Below are positions 1-8,289 of a stretch of 42,231 nt of DNA, piece after piece. Under the pieces are notes generated by a model that was not told the origin of the DNA, did no database searches, and was given only the letters and a program-made list of their open reading frames with translations. The stretch covers positions 1 through 42,231 of the forward strand of contig NZ_VTUY01000020.1 in the NCBI RefSeq assembly GCF_008364765.1. Reading direction: 5' to 3'. Both the position numbers and the translations under genes were made by a program. The first letter of the stretch is position 1, and the number at the start of each line of letters is the position of its first letter. The DNA is from Bacillus sp. CH30_1T (GTDB lineage Bacteria > Bacillota > Bacilli > Bacillales > Bacillaceae_B).

Positions 1-225
1 TAACATAAATAGTATCGTATCTAATTTAAATTGAACAGAGTACGCTTTGTTTATTTCTCTTCGCTTTATACCTTCTATTCCTTGTGTTTTATAAGCTCTT
101 ACCCAATCTTGTAGTGGTGTCTTAGAGGGTAGGTTATATTTTTTCGCCAATGATTTATATCCAAGATGGCCATCCAGATACTCGGTGACAAGTTTTAGTT
201 TAAATTCCTCACTATATTTAGCCAT
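1..225 (-). CDS. IS3-family transposase OrfA, N-terminal part (partial, runs off the window)
   Basis: The first 75 residues (starting MAKYSEEFKLKLV) are typical of IS3-family, IS150-like OrfA proteins, the helix-turn-helix DNA-binding half of the transposase. They contain a basic N-terminal segment, a predicted helix-turn-helix around residues 20-45 and the W-x-R-x-Y pattern (WVRAY, 41-45). In this family OrfA is joined to the DDE integrase OrfB by programmed -1 frameshifting; that part is not in view. The start is ATG with a GGGGGT Shine-Dalgarno-like run just upstream. That run lies in the 3' arm of the IS-end hairpin, so translation from long read-through transcripts should be hindered. 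An identical copy starts at 42007 on the plus strand. Confidence 0.8.
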   Translation of the reverse strand, partial: MAKYSEEFKLKLVTEYLDGHLGYKSLAKKYNLPSKTPLQDWVRAYKTQGIEGIKRREINKAYSVQFKLDTILFML

Positions 226-231
226 AAAAAC

Positions 232-270
232 ACCCCCAAAAGTTAGTTGTCTACTCTAACTTTTGGGGGT
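232..270. promoter_or_regulatory. IS-end hairpin (left copy)
   Basis: Fifteen paired bases (ACCCCCAAAAGTTAG and its complement) around a 9-base loop, followed on the orfA side by GTTTTT and then the ATG. Reading into the IS it resembles an intrinsic terminator, and it also buries the orfA ribosome binding site. The inferred role is to stop host transcripts from driving transposase expression. Confidence 0.6.
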
Positions 271-275
271 CGATA

Positions 276-306
276 CCGACATTCATATCGGGTCAGCCTC
301 TTTTTT
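276..306 (-). terminator. rnjA terminator, apparently cut by the IS
   Basis: After the rnjA stop the minus strand reads AAAAAAGAGGCTGACCCGA, an 8-base loop, then only TCGG of the expected return arm before IS sequence begins. On the plus strand positions 288-306 are a complete right arm with a T-run (TCGGGTCAGCC then CTCTTTTTT). The simplest reading is a bidirectional terminator whose other arm was separated by IS insertion. Confidence 0.5.
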
Positions 307-312
307 GATTGA

Positions 313-1980
313 TCAGACTTCCATGATGATTGGTAAAATCATAGGACGTCGTTTTGTTTTTTCATATAAGAATGGAGCCAGTGTATCTGTGATTTCATTT
401 TTGATTTCTGACCATTGAGAAGTTCTTCTCTCAAGAACTTTGTTCAGATGTTTAGAAATAAGCGTTTGTGCTTCATTGATAAGGTCACCAGATTCACGCA
501 TGTACACAAATCCTCTTGAAATCAGGTCCGGGCCAGAAGCAATCTTGAAATCTTTCATGTCGATGCTAACAACGACGATGACTAAACCTTCTTCTGAAAG
601 GATACGGCGATCGCGAAGTACGATATTACCGATATCACCTATACCGCTTCCGTCGATATAGACGTTTCCTGAAGGGATTTTACCAGCTACTTGTGCAGAG
701 TCATTGCTTAATGCAAGAACCTCACCATTGTCCATTATGAAGCAGTTTTCAGGCTGTACTCCACAGTCTACACCAAGCTGAGCGTGCATCTTTTGCATGC
801 GGAATTCACCATGTATCGGCATAAAGAAGGTTGGATTCATGAGGCGGAGCATTAACTTCATTTCTTGTTGTCCACCATGACCAGAAGTATGGATATCACT
901 TAATGGTCCATGAATGACTTCTGCTCCAGCTCGATATAATAGGTTGATTGTGCGGTTTACACTGATCGTATTTCCAGGGATCGGTGAAGAGGAGAATACA
1001 ACAGTATCGCCAGGCTGAATCTGAATCTGACGGTGAGTACCGTTTGCGATTCTTGATAAAGCAGCCATTGGCTCACCTTGAGAACCTGTACATAATATCG
1101 CGACTTCATTCGCAGGTAAACGATTAATTTGGTTATGTTCAATGAATGTATCTTTAGGGGCGTTGATATACCCTAATTCTTGACCGATTGTAATGGCCGC
1201 TTCCATGCTTCTTCCGAAAACAGCGACTTTTCTATTATGAAAGACAGCTGCTTCAACCACTTGTTGAAGTCGGTGAATATTAGAAGCAAAAGTAGCGAAT
1301 ATAACACGACCGTCCACTTTGCGGAAAATGTCATTGATGCTTTCTCCGACTTTACGTTCCGACATTGTGAAGTTTGGAACTTCAGCGTTCGTACTATCAG
1401 ATAGAAGACAAAGAACGCCTTCTTTACCGATTTCAGCCATTTTGGTTAAGTTCGCGGGCTCACCAACCGGCGTGAAATCAAATTTAAAGTCACCTGTGTG
1501 TACAACATTACCAGGAGGTGTTTTGACAACAATTCCGTATGAATCCGGAATACTGTGAGTCGTTCTGAAGAAGGTTACAGACGTCTTGCGGAATTTAATG
1601 ATGTCATCTTCTTGGATGACATTGAGTTTCGCATTTCTTAATAGACCGTGCTCTTCAAGCTTGTTTTTAATAAGTCCCAGTGCGAGCTTCCCACCGTATA
1701 TAGGGATGTTTAATTCGCGCAGTAGATAGGGGATTCCACCAATATGGTCTTCGTGTCCGTGTGTCACGAAAAGGCCTTTGATTTTATCCGCATTCTTCAC
1801 CAGATACGTATAGTCGGGGATTACGTAATCGATACCGAGCAGTTCGTCTTCAGGGAACTTGATTCCTGCATCGATCAGGATGATTTCGTCTTGGAATTGT
1901 ACGCCGTATGTGTTTTTACCGATTTCACCTAAACCGCCAAGGGCAAAAACTGCGGTTTGGTCATTCTTGACAAATTTCAT
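313..1980 (-). CDS. rnjA: Ribonuclease J1
   Basis: RNase J1 (B. subtilis YkqC) is a metal-dependent 5'-3' exonuclease and endonuclease for mRNA turnover and rRNA maturation in the cytoplasm. The protein is 555 residues, the same length as the B. subtilis enzyme. The metallo-beta-lactamase motif HGHEDH lies at residues 74-79 (H74, H76, D78, H79), with further metal ligands at H142 and D164 and the SGHGG and PIHGEFR motifs of the beta-CASP family further on. It is the second gene of a minus-strand unit: rpoY ends three bases before this ATG, so the two are surely co-transcribed. Its downstream terminator seems interrupted by an IS. The link to SR1P/GapA in this window is functional in B. subtilis and inferred here. 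Confidence 0.97.
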   Translation of the reverse strand: MKFVKNDQTAVFALGGLGEIGKNTYGVQFQDEIILIDAGIKFPEDELLGIDYVIPDYTYLVKNADKIKGLFVTHGHEDHIGGIPYLLRELNIPIYGGKLALGLIKNKLEEHGLLRNAKLNVIQEDDIIKFRKTSVTFFRTTHSIPDSYGIVVKTPPGNVVHTGDFKFDFTPVGEPANLTKMAEIGKEGVLCLLSDSTNAEVPNFTMSERKVGESINDIFRKVDGRVIFATFASNIHRLQQVVEAAVFHNRKVAVFGRSMEAAITIGQELGYINAPKDTFIEHNQINRLPANEVAILCTGSQGEPMAALSRIANGTHRQIQIQPGDTVVFSSSPIPGNTISVNRTINLLYRAGAEVIHGPLSDIHTSGHGGQQEMKLMLRLMNPTFFMPIHGEFRMQKMHAQLGVDCGVQPENCFIMDNGEVLALSNDSAQVAGKIPSGNVYIDGSGIGDIGNIVLRDRRILSEEGLVIVVVSIDMKDFKIASGPDLISRGFVYMRESGDLINEAQTLISKHLNKVLERRTSQWSEIKNEITDTLAPFLYEKTKRRPMILPIIMEV

Positions 1981-1983
1981 TGA

Positions 1984-2190
1984 TTATTGCTCCAACTCGA
2001 AAGAATTATGGTTTTCTTCATACTCTAAAAAAGCGCCCTCTAGCTTTTGTACGAATTCAATGTTATACGGTTTGTCTTTTAATTTCAGGCGTACTTCACG
2101 TTCTGAATCTGCTTCCATGTAAAGAGATTGAGTGCATTCGCGAACAGGCACTTCTGCTTTACTTTCTTGATAAAATACTTTAAAAATCAT
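1984..2190 (-). CDS. rpoY: DNA-directed RNA polymerase subunit epsilon
   Basis: A 68-residue acidic protein starting MIFKVFYQE and containing EVPVRE, SERE.VR.KLK and GAFLEYE, all hallmarks of the RpoY/YkzG family. The epsilon subunit binds core RNA polymerase near the DNA jaw in Firmicutes. A Shine-Dalgarno AAGGAGAG sits 8 bases before the ATG. It lies directly upstream of rnjA with three bases between, as in B. subtilis. The short length matches the family (about 69 residues). Confidence 0.93.
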   Translation of the reverse strand: MIFKVFYQESKAEVPVRECTQSLYMEADSEREVRLKLKDKPYNIEFVQKLEGAFLEYEENHNSFELEQ

Positions 2191-2340
2191 GTCTTTTCTC
2201 TCTCCTTATCCGTTTTCAAAAAATCTAACTTTCATCTATGATAAAAAAGTTATCAACTAACATAACATAAGCGGCGTCTATGCACCTATTGGCATAAAAC
2301 CAGTCTCCGGTTGAGGGATATGGTATGACGAATAGGGCTT

Positions 2341-2363
2341 GACGCTGGAGCTGGACATTAGAG
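2341..2363. repeat. Remnant of a Bacillus intergenic repeat
   Basis: GCTGGAGCTGGACA here is the complement of TGTCCAGCTCCAGC in the larger repeat at 38841-38961, and CGCTGGAGCTGGACA is a phrase common in Bacillaceae intergenic repeats. Only about 15-20 bases are recognisable, so this is a worn fragment or a chance match. Confidence 0.4.
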
Positions 2364-2425
2364 GGCTAGCTTCCCTGCTAATAGGTATAGATATACCATT
2401 GTGGTCTGAACAGTTACTATGTTCA

Positions 2426-2553
2426 TATATGGCTCATTTACGCCCTGTGGTAAAAAAACGATTGATCAAGGAATCATTTCCTTAACACAGGGCGACCTTT
2501 CAATATGAACGAAAGGCGAGTGAAATCCATCTTTCACGAGCATTCACCATATA
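2426..2553 (+). repeat. Four-stem structured repeat, copy A
   Basis: A closing stem TATATGG/CCATATA (2426-2432 with 2547-2553) encloses three hairpins. The first is CGCCCTGTG with CACAGGGCG (2441-2449 and 2486-2494), with a smaller inner GATT/AATC stem. The second is CCTTTC with GAAAGG (2496-2501 and 2511-2516). The third is GTGAAA with TTTCAC (2520-2525 and 2532-2537). The same architecture in the same orientation, with shared junction words (GGCTCATTT, GTGGTA, CGACCTTTCA, GAAAGGC), recurs at 15478-15617. No coding potential is apparent. It is either a mobile structured repeat or an RNA motif. Confidence 0.65.
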
Positions 2554-2707
2554 GGGAGGTCCTCACTCTAACTCTTATAAATGAACCTATCATTTAAGTA
2601 GGGATGAATCATCCTTGTTTATGTATGCTATAAATTATAAAGGATTCTTTCGTGTAAATAAAGTTTTTGCGAGAATCATTCATTAAATCATTACAAAAAT
2701 AGAGAAG

Positions 2708-2757
2708 AGGGACTGAACCAATGGAGACGAAAAAGCTCACTAGTGGCATCAGTCCCT
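2708..2757 (-). terminator. Hairpin closing the small-peptide unit
   Basis: AGGGACTGA (2708-2716) pairs with TCAGTCCCT (2749-2757), with an extra CCA/TGG pairing inside. On the minus strand it is followed by CTTCTCTATTTTT, moderately U-rich, so it can end a transcript coming from the small ORF at 2846-2917. On the plus strand it is also followed by TTATTATTT. A second weaker pairing, GCCGAA with TTCGGC (about 2786-2835), lies between ORF and hairpin. Confidence 0.5.
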
Positions 2758-2845
2758 TATTATTTGTGTAAACGTATGACAGTATAGCCGAATTGCATAT
2801 ATTTTAGTAGTGTGACTGCTTAAGTTCGTTCGGCAGCATGAAATA

Positions 2846-2917
2846 CTATGCAATCGTTTTTTTTCTAAGCAATTCTTTCCACTGTTTTAAAAGCTTCTTT
2901 CTGAGCCTTTTTAACAT
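2846..2917 (-). CDS. Small basic amphipathic peptide (23 aa), unrecognised
   Basis: An ATG with a strong Shine-Dalgarno (AAGGAGTGA, about 7 bases upstream) opens a 23-codon frame ending in TAG. The product starts MLKRLRKKLLKQWKELLRKK. It has ten Lys/Arg and one acidic residue, about +9. Leu/Trp at 2, 5, 9, 10, 13, 16 and 17 fall on one helix face, so an amphipathic membrane-binding helix is likely. The 5' leader has an 8-bp hairpin (TTTCCTTT/AAAGGAAA) and the 3' region has a terminator-like hairpin. No convincing sigma-A promoter was found; a TACAAT at 3005-3010 lacks a good -35. I do not recognise a family. It could be a peripheral membrane peptide, a toxin-like peptide or part of a small RNA; expression is unproven. 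Confidence 0.5.
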   Translation of the reverse strand: MLKRLRKKLLKQWKELLRKKTIA

Positions 2918-3072
2918 GGTGGATCACTCCTTATCAATAGTTTACCGAGATTTTCCTTTGAAGTAAAGGAAAGATAATACCGAAGTCTCTGTTGTCTTAC
3001 TTATATTGTACGGAATTTATTGAATCTCTTACATGGTTAAGTTTGGTAAAAGGAAGCGTCTATGCTCATTCA

Positions 3073-3101
3073 TTGACATTTATGCCGCAAAGGATTACTT
3101 T
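3073..3101 (+). promoter_or_regulatory. Predicted sigma-A promoter of ykrA
   Basis: A perfect -35 TTGACA (3073-3078) and a weak -10 TACTTT (3096-3101) with a 17-base spacer, about 50 bases before the ykrA start. Confidence 0.5.
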
Positions 3102-3151
3102 AAACAACGGGTGAAACAGATGATCGAATACGTATAAAAAGGAGATCAGAT

Positions 3152-3922
3152 ATGTCTAAAATAGTTTTCTTCGATATAGATGGTACACTGCTTGACCACG
3201 ATAAGAAGCTGCCTCAAGCAACAAAAGAAGCCATCCAAACATTACAATCCAACGGTACTTATGTAGCAATTGCAACTGGCAGGGCTCCATTCATGTATGA
3301 GAGCCTGAGGGAAGAATTAGGAATCGAGTCCTTTGTTTCCTTTAATGGGCAGTATGTGGTTTTTGAAAATGAGGTAATCTACACGAACCCATTAAAAATC
3401 GAGACGCTAGAAGAATTGCTCGAGGATGCATATACAAACGAGCATCCGGTGGTTCACTTAAATCATCAAACAATGAAGTCAAACCAGAAACACCATAGAT
3501 ATATTGAAGAGAGTATGGGAAGTTTAAAATTCCCACATCCAGATTATGCCCCGGATTTTTATAAGGATAGAGATATTTATCAATCCTTGTTATTTTGTAC
3601 TAAGGAAGATGAGAGCTTTTACCGGGAGAAATACAGTGACTTCACGTTCATACGCTGGCATCAATTTTCCATGGATATCCTGCCAAAAGGTGGATCGAAA
3701 GCTGAAGGCATCAAAAAGATGATCGCGAAGCTCGGTTTTAAAATGGAAGATGTATTTGCGTTTGGAGACGGATTAAATGATATTGAAATGATCCAATCCG
3801 TTGGTACCGGTGTTGCCATGGGGAATGCTGTGCAAGAAGTACAAAGACATGCTGATTTGATCACGAAACACGTCGATGACGATGGGATATATCATGGTTT
3901 GAAGGAACTTGAATTAATATAA
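3152..3922 (+). CDS. ykrA: HAD-superfamily Cof-type phosphatase (YkrA-like)
   Basis: A 256-residue cytoplasmic hydrolase of the HAD superfamily, Cof subfamily (class IIB cap). Motif I DIDGT gives nucleophile D8 and acid/base D10, motif II is in ATGR (41-44), motif III is Lys183 and motif IV is GDGLND with D206 and D210. Such enzymes dephosphorylate sugar phosphates, pyridoxal phosphate or FMN; the substrate here cannot be told from sequence. The start is ATG with AAGGAGATC upstream. It lies between the rnjA unit and def, as ykrA does in B. subtilis, and ends in a terminator shared with def. Confidence 0.85.
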   Translation: MSKIVFFDIDGTLLDHDKKLPQATKEAIQTLQSNGTYVAIATGRAPFMYESLREELGIESFVSFNGQYVVFENEVIYTNPLKIETLEELLEDAYTNEHPVVHLNHQTMKSNQKHHRYIEESMGSLKFPHPDYAPDFYKDRDIYQSLLFCTKEDESFYREKYSDFTFIRWHQFSMDILPKGGSKAEGIKKMIAKLGFKMEDVFAFGDGLNDIEMIQSVGTGVAMGNAVQEVQRHADLITKHVDDDGIYHGLKELELI

Positions 3923-3931
3923 CGAATAACA

Positions 3932-3968
3932 AAAAAGACTTCTTCTGATAACAGGAAGAAGTCTTTTT
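3932..3968. terminator. Bidirectional terminator between ykrA and def
   Basis: AAAAAGACTTCTTC pairs with GAAGAAGTCTTTTT around a 9-base loop. A-run and T-run on the two sides allow it to end both convergent genes. Confidence 0.85.
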
Positions 3969-3971
3969 ATA

Positions 3972-4526
3972 TTATCTTTCAATGGCAATCGCATCCGGAA
4001 TCGGCTCGAATGGGTTATTCGGATTGATATGGTCGTAAAACATGATCCCATTCAAATGATCGATTTCGTGTTGGAACACAATGGATGGCAGTCCCTTTAA
4101 ACGCAGCTTTATTTCGTTTCCATCTACATCCCATCCTTTTACCGTCACTCTGGCATAACGGGGAACAAATCCCGGGACATTTCTGTCAACTGACAAGCAT
4201 CCTTCACCAGATGTTAAATAAGCTTTCTCGATTGAGTGACTGATAATTTTCGGGTTGAATAAAGCATAGCTGTATAGTTTACCTTGATTGTCTGTCACAT
4301 TGACAGCTAACATCCGCTTAGGGATATTGATTTGAGGTGCAGCAAGGCCAATCCCGGGTCTAAGCCCATACTTATTTGCTGTTTCAGGATTTTGGCTATT
4401 TACTACATACTCTAACAAGCTTCTTAATGTTTCCTGATCTTCTTTTGATGGAGGGATAGCCACTTCCTTTGCCACCATTGTTAATGTAGGATGACCCTCA
4501 CGGATGATGTCTTTCATCGTAATCAT
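3972..4526 (-). CDS. defB: Peptide deformylase (DefB/YkrB type)
   Basis: Removes the formyl group from the N-terminal Met of new proteins on the ribosome; an Fe2+ (or Zn2+) enzyme. At 184 residues it matches B. subtilis YkrB/DefB. All three family motifs are present: GIGLAAPQ (58-65), EGCLS (108-112, metal ligand C110) and QHEIDH (152-157, ligands H153 and H157, catalytic E154). The insertion between motifs and overall length place it with Gram-positive type 2 deformylases. The start ATG has GGAGG 7 bases upstream; a second ATG at codon 4 is less well placed. It converges with ykrA on a shared terminator. Confidence 0.95.
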   Translation of the reverse strand: MITMKDIIREGHPTLTMVAKEVAIPPSKEDQETLRSLLEYVVNSQNPETANKYGLRPGIGLAAPQINIPKRMLAVNVTDNQGKLYSYALFNPKIISHSIEKAYLTSGEGCLSVDRNVPGFVPRYARVTVKGWDVDGNEIKLRLKGLPSIVFQHEIDHLNGIMFYDHINPNNPFEPIPDAIAIER

Positions 4527-4859
4527 TGATTTTCCTCCTCAGGTACGGTAGAGATATGAATGAAAAGGCGTAATATGTCTTTACAAACACTTACAGACAG
4601 GGCCGGATGATCAATCATTTCTCTACTTTATTCATTAAAATTATCTATTATGTATGATAATAGTCTATCATTTTACTCCGGAAAAGTTAATGAATGAGAT
4701 TTATTATAAGGTGGAATACTCACCGGGTAAATGACATATTTATTTTAATAGGAGGAATAGTCTAATCGACATTTTTTTCCACAGTTGTAAATCCCTATTG
4801 TCAAATGTTGTAGACATAGATATAGTAGAAGGTGGTAAATAGTTAAGGGGGATCTAGTT
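4527..4859. other. Intergenic region between def and ykyA
   Basis: AT-rich. It holds the def ribosome binding site, an ATTATC/GATAAT dyad around 4640-4660, and the ykyA promoter and Shine-Dalgarno. No small ORF with a good ribosome binding site was seen. Confidence 0.5.
4798..4826 (+). promoter_or_regulatory. Predicted sigma-A promoter of ykyA
   Basis: -35 TTGTCA (4798-4803), 17-base spacer, -10 TATAGT (4821-4826), about 30 bases upstream of the GTG start. Confidence 0.6.
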
Positions 4860-5519
4860 GTGTCGAAATTTCGTTTTGCTTTCATTTTAGGAGCCGCTAT
4901 CTTTGTACTAATGGGCTGTGTCGGTGGTTCTTCACCCGAAGAGAATATGTATAATGTTCTTGAAGAAACAGTATCTAAAGAAGGTCAATATGTTGAAGTT
5001 CAAAAACCTCTTCAAGAATTAGAAGAAAAAGAAAAAGAGATTTATACTAAGATTATGGATCTTGGGATGAAAGAGTTTGACCAAATTGTAAAGCTTTCCG
5101 ATGAAGCTCTGGACAACATCAAAAAAAGAAAAGAATACATCGATAAAGAACGTACGTCCATGAGTGAAGCCGAGGAAGAGTTTGCGAAAGCAGACGAATA
5201 TCTTGATAAGTTAGAAAGCCAGGATCTTAAAAAGGAAGCAAAAAAGCTGAAAAAAACTATGGAAGAACGTTATCAGCTTCATGAAAAGCTAACATCTTCT
5301 TATCTGGATGCGCTATCTCTGGATAAAGAACTTTATAATATGTTTAAAAAGAAAGAACTTACGATGGAAGAGCTTGAGAAACAAATCTCCTCTATTAATG
5401 ACCAATATGAAAAAATAGTGAATTATAATGAGGACTATAATAAAAAGACAGAAGAATTCAATAACCTGAAACAAAAATTTTATTCGAACGCCGGTCTTGA
5501 TGTAAAAGAGTCAGAATAA
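4860..5519 (+). CDS. ykyA: YkyA-family lipoprotein
   Basis: A 219-residue secreted lipoprotein. A short basic N-terminus and hydrophobic segment lead to the lipobox LMGC with lipid-modified Cys20. The mature part is rich in Lys and Glu and almost wholly predicted alpha-helical coiled coil (residues about 40-205), as in the YkyA family annotated as a putative cell-wall-binding lipoprotein. Its biochemical role is not known to me. The start is GTG, chosen because AGGGGGAT lies about 8 bases upstream and the signal peptide begins directly. It sits just upstream of pdhA as in B. subtilis but has its own promoter and terminator. Confidence 0.85.
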   Translation: MSKFRFAFILGAAIFVLMGCVGGSSPEENMYNVLEETVSKEGQYVEVQKPLQELEEKEKEIYTKIMDLGMKEFDQIVKLSDEALDNIKKRKEYIDKERTSMSEAEEEFAKADEYLDKLESQDLKKEAKKLKKTMEERYQLHEKLTSSYLDALSLDKELYNMFKKKELTMEELEKQISSINDQYEKIVNYNEDYNKKTEEFNNLKQKFYSNAGLDVKESE

Positions 5520-5531
5520 AGAAAGATAAAC

Positions 5532-5572
5532 AGTGATAGACGAGGAAAACTTCCTCTCCTATCACTTTTTTT
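5532..5572 (+). terminator. ykyA terminator
   Basis: AGTGATAG (5532-5539) and an inner GAGGAA/TTCCTC pair with the return arm ending CTATCACT (5559-5566), followed by a run of T. Confidence 0.9.
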
Positions 5573-5787
5573 GTCTTAGTACGTTAAAAAAATTATCCAA
5601 ATCCTTATGGGTCACAAGATAATCATGGGATATAGGGGATTGGTGGATCCTTACTCTATAACAGATGAAGTTGTTTCATGTGTTTATATATAACAGGAAT
5701 TGAATAGGTATTGATACAGTTTTGAAGAGAATTGGTAGAAATAATTTTCTGGGTCACTTGGAAACAAGAATTTATAATACTTTGTCG

Positions 5788-5817
5788 TTGACTTACTGAT
5801 TTTCAATATTGTAAACT
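5788..5817 (+). promoter_or_regulatory. Candidate pdhA promoter and long leader
   Basis: TTGACT (5788-5793) and TAAACT (5812-5817) with an 18-base spacer, giving a leader of about 215 bases before pdhA. The ten bases AAACTAGTAA occur at the -10 region (5813-5822) and again at 5917-5926 in the leader. Nothing else in 5573-6036 looks like a gene. Confidence 0.35.
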
Positions 5818-6027
5818 AGTAAAGGTATTCATGGATTGTATTAGTCAATGTGACATTCTGACTGATACAGATAAGCTCGAATGTAATTTCGGGTTTTCTT
5901 TCTTGGTATTTGTGGAAAACTAGTAATAGTGTTTGTATCCGCAAGTATTGTGGTAGGTCATACTGAATTTGGGTAATCTAAACTTTGTATGTAAAAAAAC
6001 CAAAATAAATGTATAAAGAAAGGATAG

Positions 6028-7152
<1,125 letters not shown>

Positions 7153-7155
7153 GCC

Positions 7156-8133
7156 ATGGCGCAAATGACAATGATTCAAGCGATCACTGATGCACTGCGC
7201 ACAGAACTACGCAACAACGAAGACGTTTTAGTTTTTGGTGAGGACGTAGGTCTAAACGGTGGTGTATTCCGTGCAACGGAAGGACTTCAGAAAGAATTCG
7301 GTGAAGACCGTGTATTCGATACTCCACTAGCAGAATCAGGAATCGGTGGTTTAGCAATCGGTTTAGCATTAGAAGGTTACCGTCCAGTACCTGAAATCCA
7401 ATTCTTCGGTTTCGTTTATGAAGTAATGGACTCAGTAAGTGGACAAATGGCGCGTATGCGATACCGTTCAGGTGGAACGTATACTTCTCCAATCACAATC
7501 CGTTCCCCATTCGGTGGTGGAGTACATACTCCAGAACTTCATGCGGACAGCTTAGAAGGATTGATGGCTCAGCAACCTGGTCTGAAAGTTGTTATTCCAT
7601 CAACACCTTATGACGCTAAAGGTTTATTAATTTCATCTATTCGTGATAATGACCCTGTCATTTTCTTAGAGCACATGAAATTATACCGTTCTTTCCGTCA
7701 AGAGGTACCAGAAGAGGAATACACAATCGAACTTGGTAAAGCAGATGTGAAACGTGAAGGGACAGACCTTTCTATCATCACATACGGAGCTATGGTACAC
7801 GAATCATTAAAAGCGGCTGAAGAGCTTGAAAAAGAAGGCCATTCAGTTGAAGTAATCGATTTACGTACAGTCAGCCCACTGGATATCGACACAATCATGG
7901 CTTCTGTTGAAAAAACGAACCGTGCCATTGTTGTTCAAGAGGCTCAAAAACAAGCTGGTATTGCAGCGAACGTTGTTGCTGAGATCAATGACCGTGCGAT
8001 TCTTAGCCTTGAAGCACCGGTACTTCGTGTAGCGGCACCAGATACAGTGTACTCCTTCTCTCAAGCAGAGCCAATCTGGTTACCGAACCACAAAGATGTT
8101 CTTGAAACGGCGAAAAAAGTACTTAACTTTTAA
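7156..8133 (+). CDS. pdhB: Pyruvate dehydrogenase E1 component, beta subunit
   Basis: The 325-residue transketolase-like partner of PdhA, identical in length to B. subtilis PdhB. It carries FGEDVG (27-32) and a pyrimidine-domain core followed by the C-terminal transketolase domain (about 200-320). E1 alpha2beta2 binds the peripheral-subunit domain of PdhC. The start ATG lies three bases after the pdhA stop with GGAG (in GAAGGAGTCG) as ribosome binding site. A terminator-like hairpin and a 156-base gap follow, so pdhAB and pdhCD may be made in different amounts. Confidence 0.97.
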   Translation: MAQMTMIQAITDALRTELRNNEDVLVFGEDVGLNGGVFRATEGLQKEFGEDRVFDTPLAESGIGGLAIGLALEGYRPVPEIQFFGFVYEVMDSVSGQMARMRYRSGGTYTSPITIRSPFGGGVHTPELHADSLEGLMAQQPGLKVVIPSTPYDAKGLLISSIRDNDPVIFLEHMKLYRSFRQEVPEEEYTIELGKADVKREGTDLSIITYGAMVHESLKAAEELEKEGHSVEVIDLRTVSPLDIDTIMASVEKTNRAIVVQEAQKQAGIAANVVAEINDRAILSLEAPVLRVAAPDTVYSFSQAEPIWLPNHKDVLETAKKVLNF

Positions 8134-8177
8134 TGGGAAGAAGCATTTTAGCTCCTCCTCAATATTCAAGTGAAAAC

Positions 8178-8203
8178 AGAAGGGCATACCACCCTTCTCT
8201 TTT
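8178..8203 (+). terminator. Terminator-like hairpin between pdhB and pdhC
   Basis: AGAAGGG (8178-8184) and CCCTTCT (8192-8198) with a 7-base loop, then CTTTT. It is inside the operon, so it probably acts as a partial terminator or a processing barrier that tunes E1 against E2/E3. Confidence 0.55.
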
Positions 8204-8289
8204 CCAATTATAGATATAAGAAAATTAGACAGATATAACGATTACATTCATCTATTTTTAATCATTATTCAATACAGGAGGTAGAGTCC

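Larger units (their letters stand above)
1..279 (-). mobile_element. IS3-family insertion sequence, 5' end (partial)
   Basis: This is an exact inverted counterpart of 41953-42231, as far as a base-by-base reading shows. It holds the left end of an IS with a 15-bp perfect hairpin (arms 232-246 and 256-270) and the first 75 codons of orfA reading off the window. The outer limit is uncertain. Identity with the other copy runs to 279, but TCGG at the junction could be host or IS sequence. The rest of the element, including orfB and the far inverted repeat, is outside the window. Confidence 0.85.

Noticed and set aside
4636..4672. A TGATAAT-rich dyad upstream of def that recalls a Fur box
   Set aside because: The halves do not fit the 7-1-7 Fur pattern well and the region is AT-rich enough for such dyads by chance.
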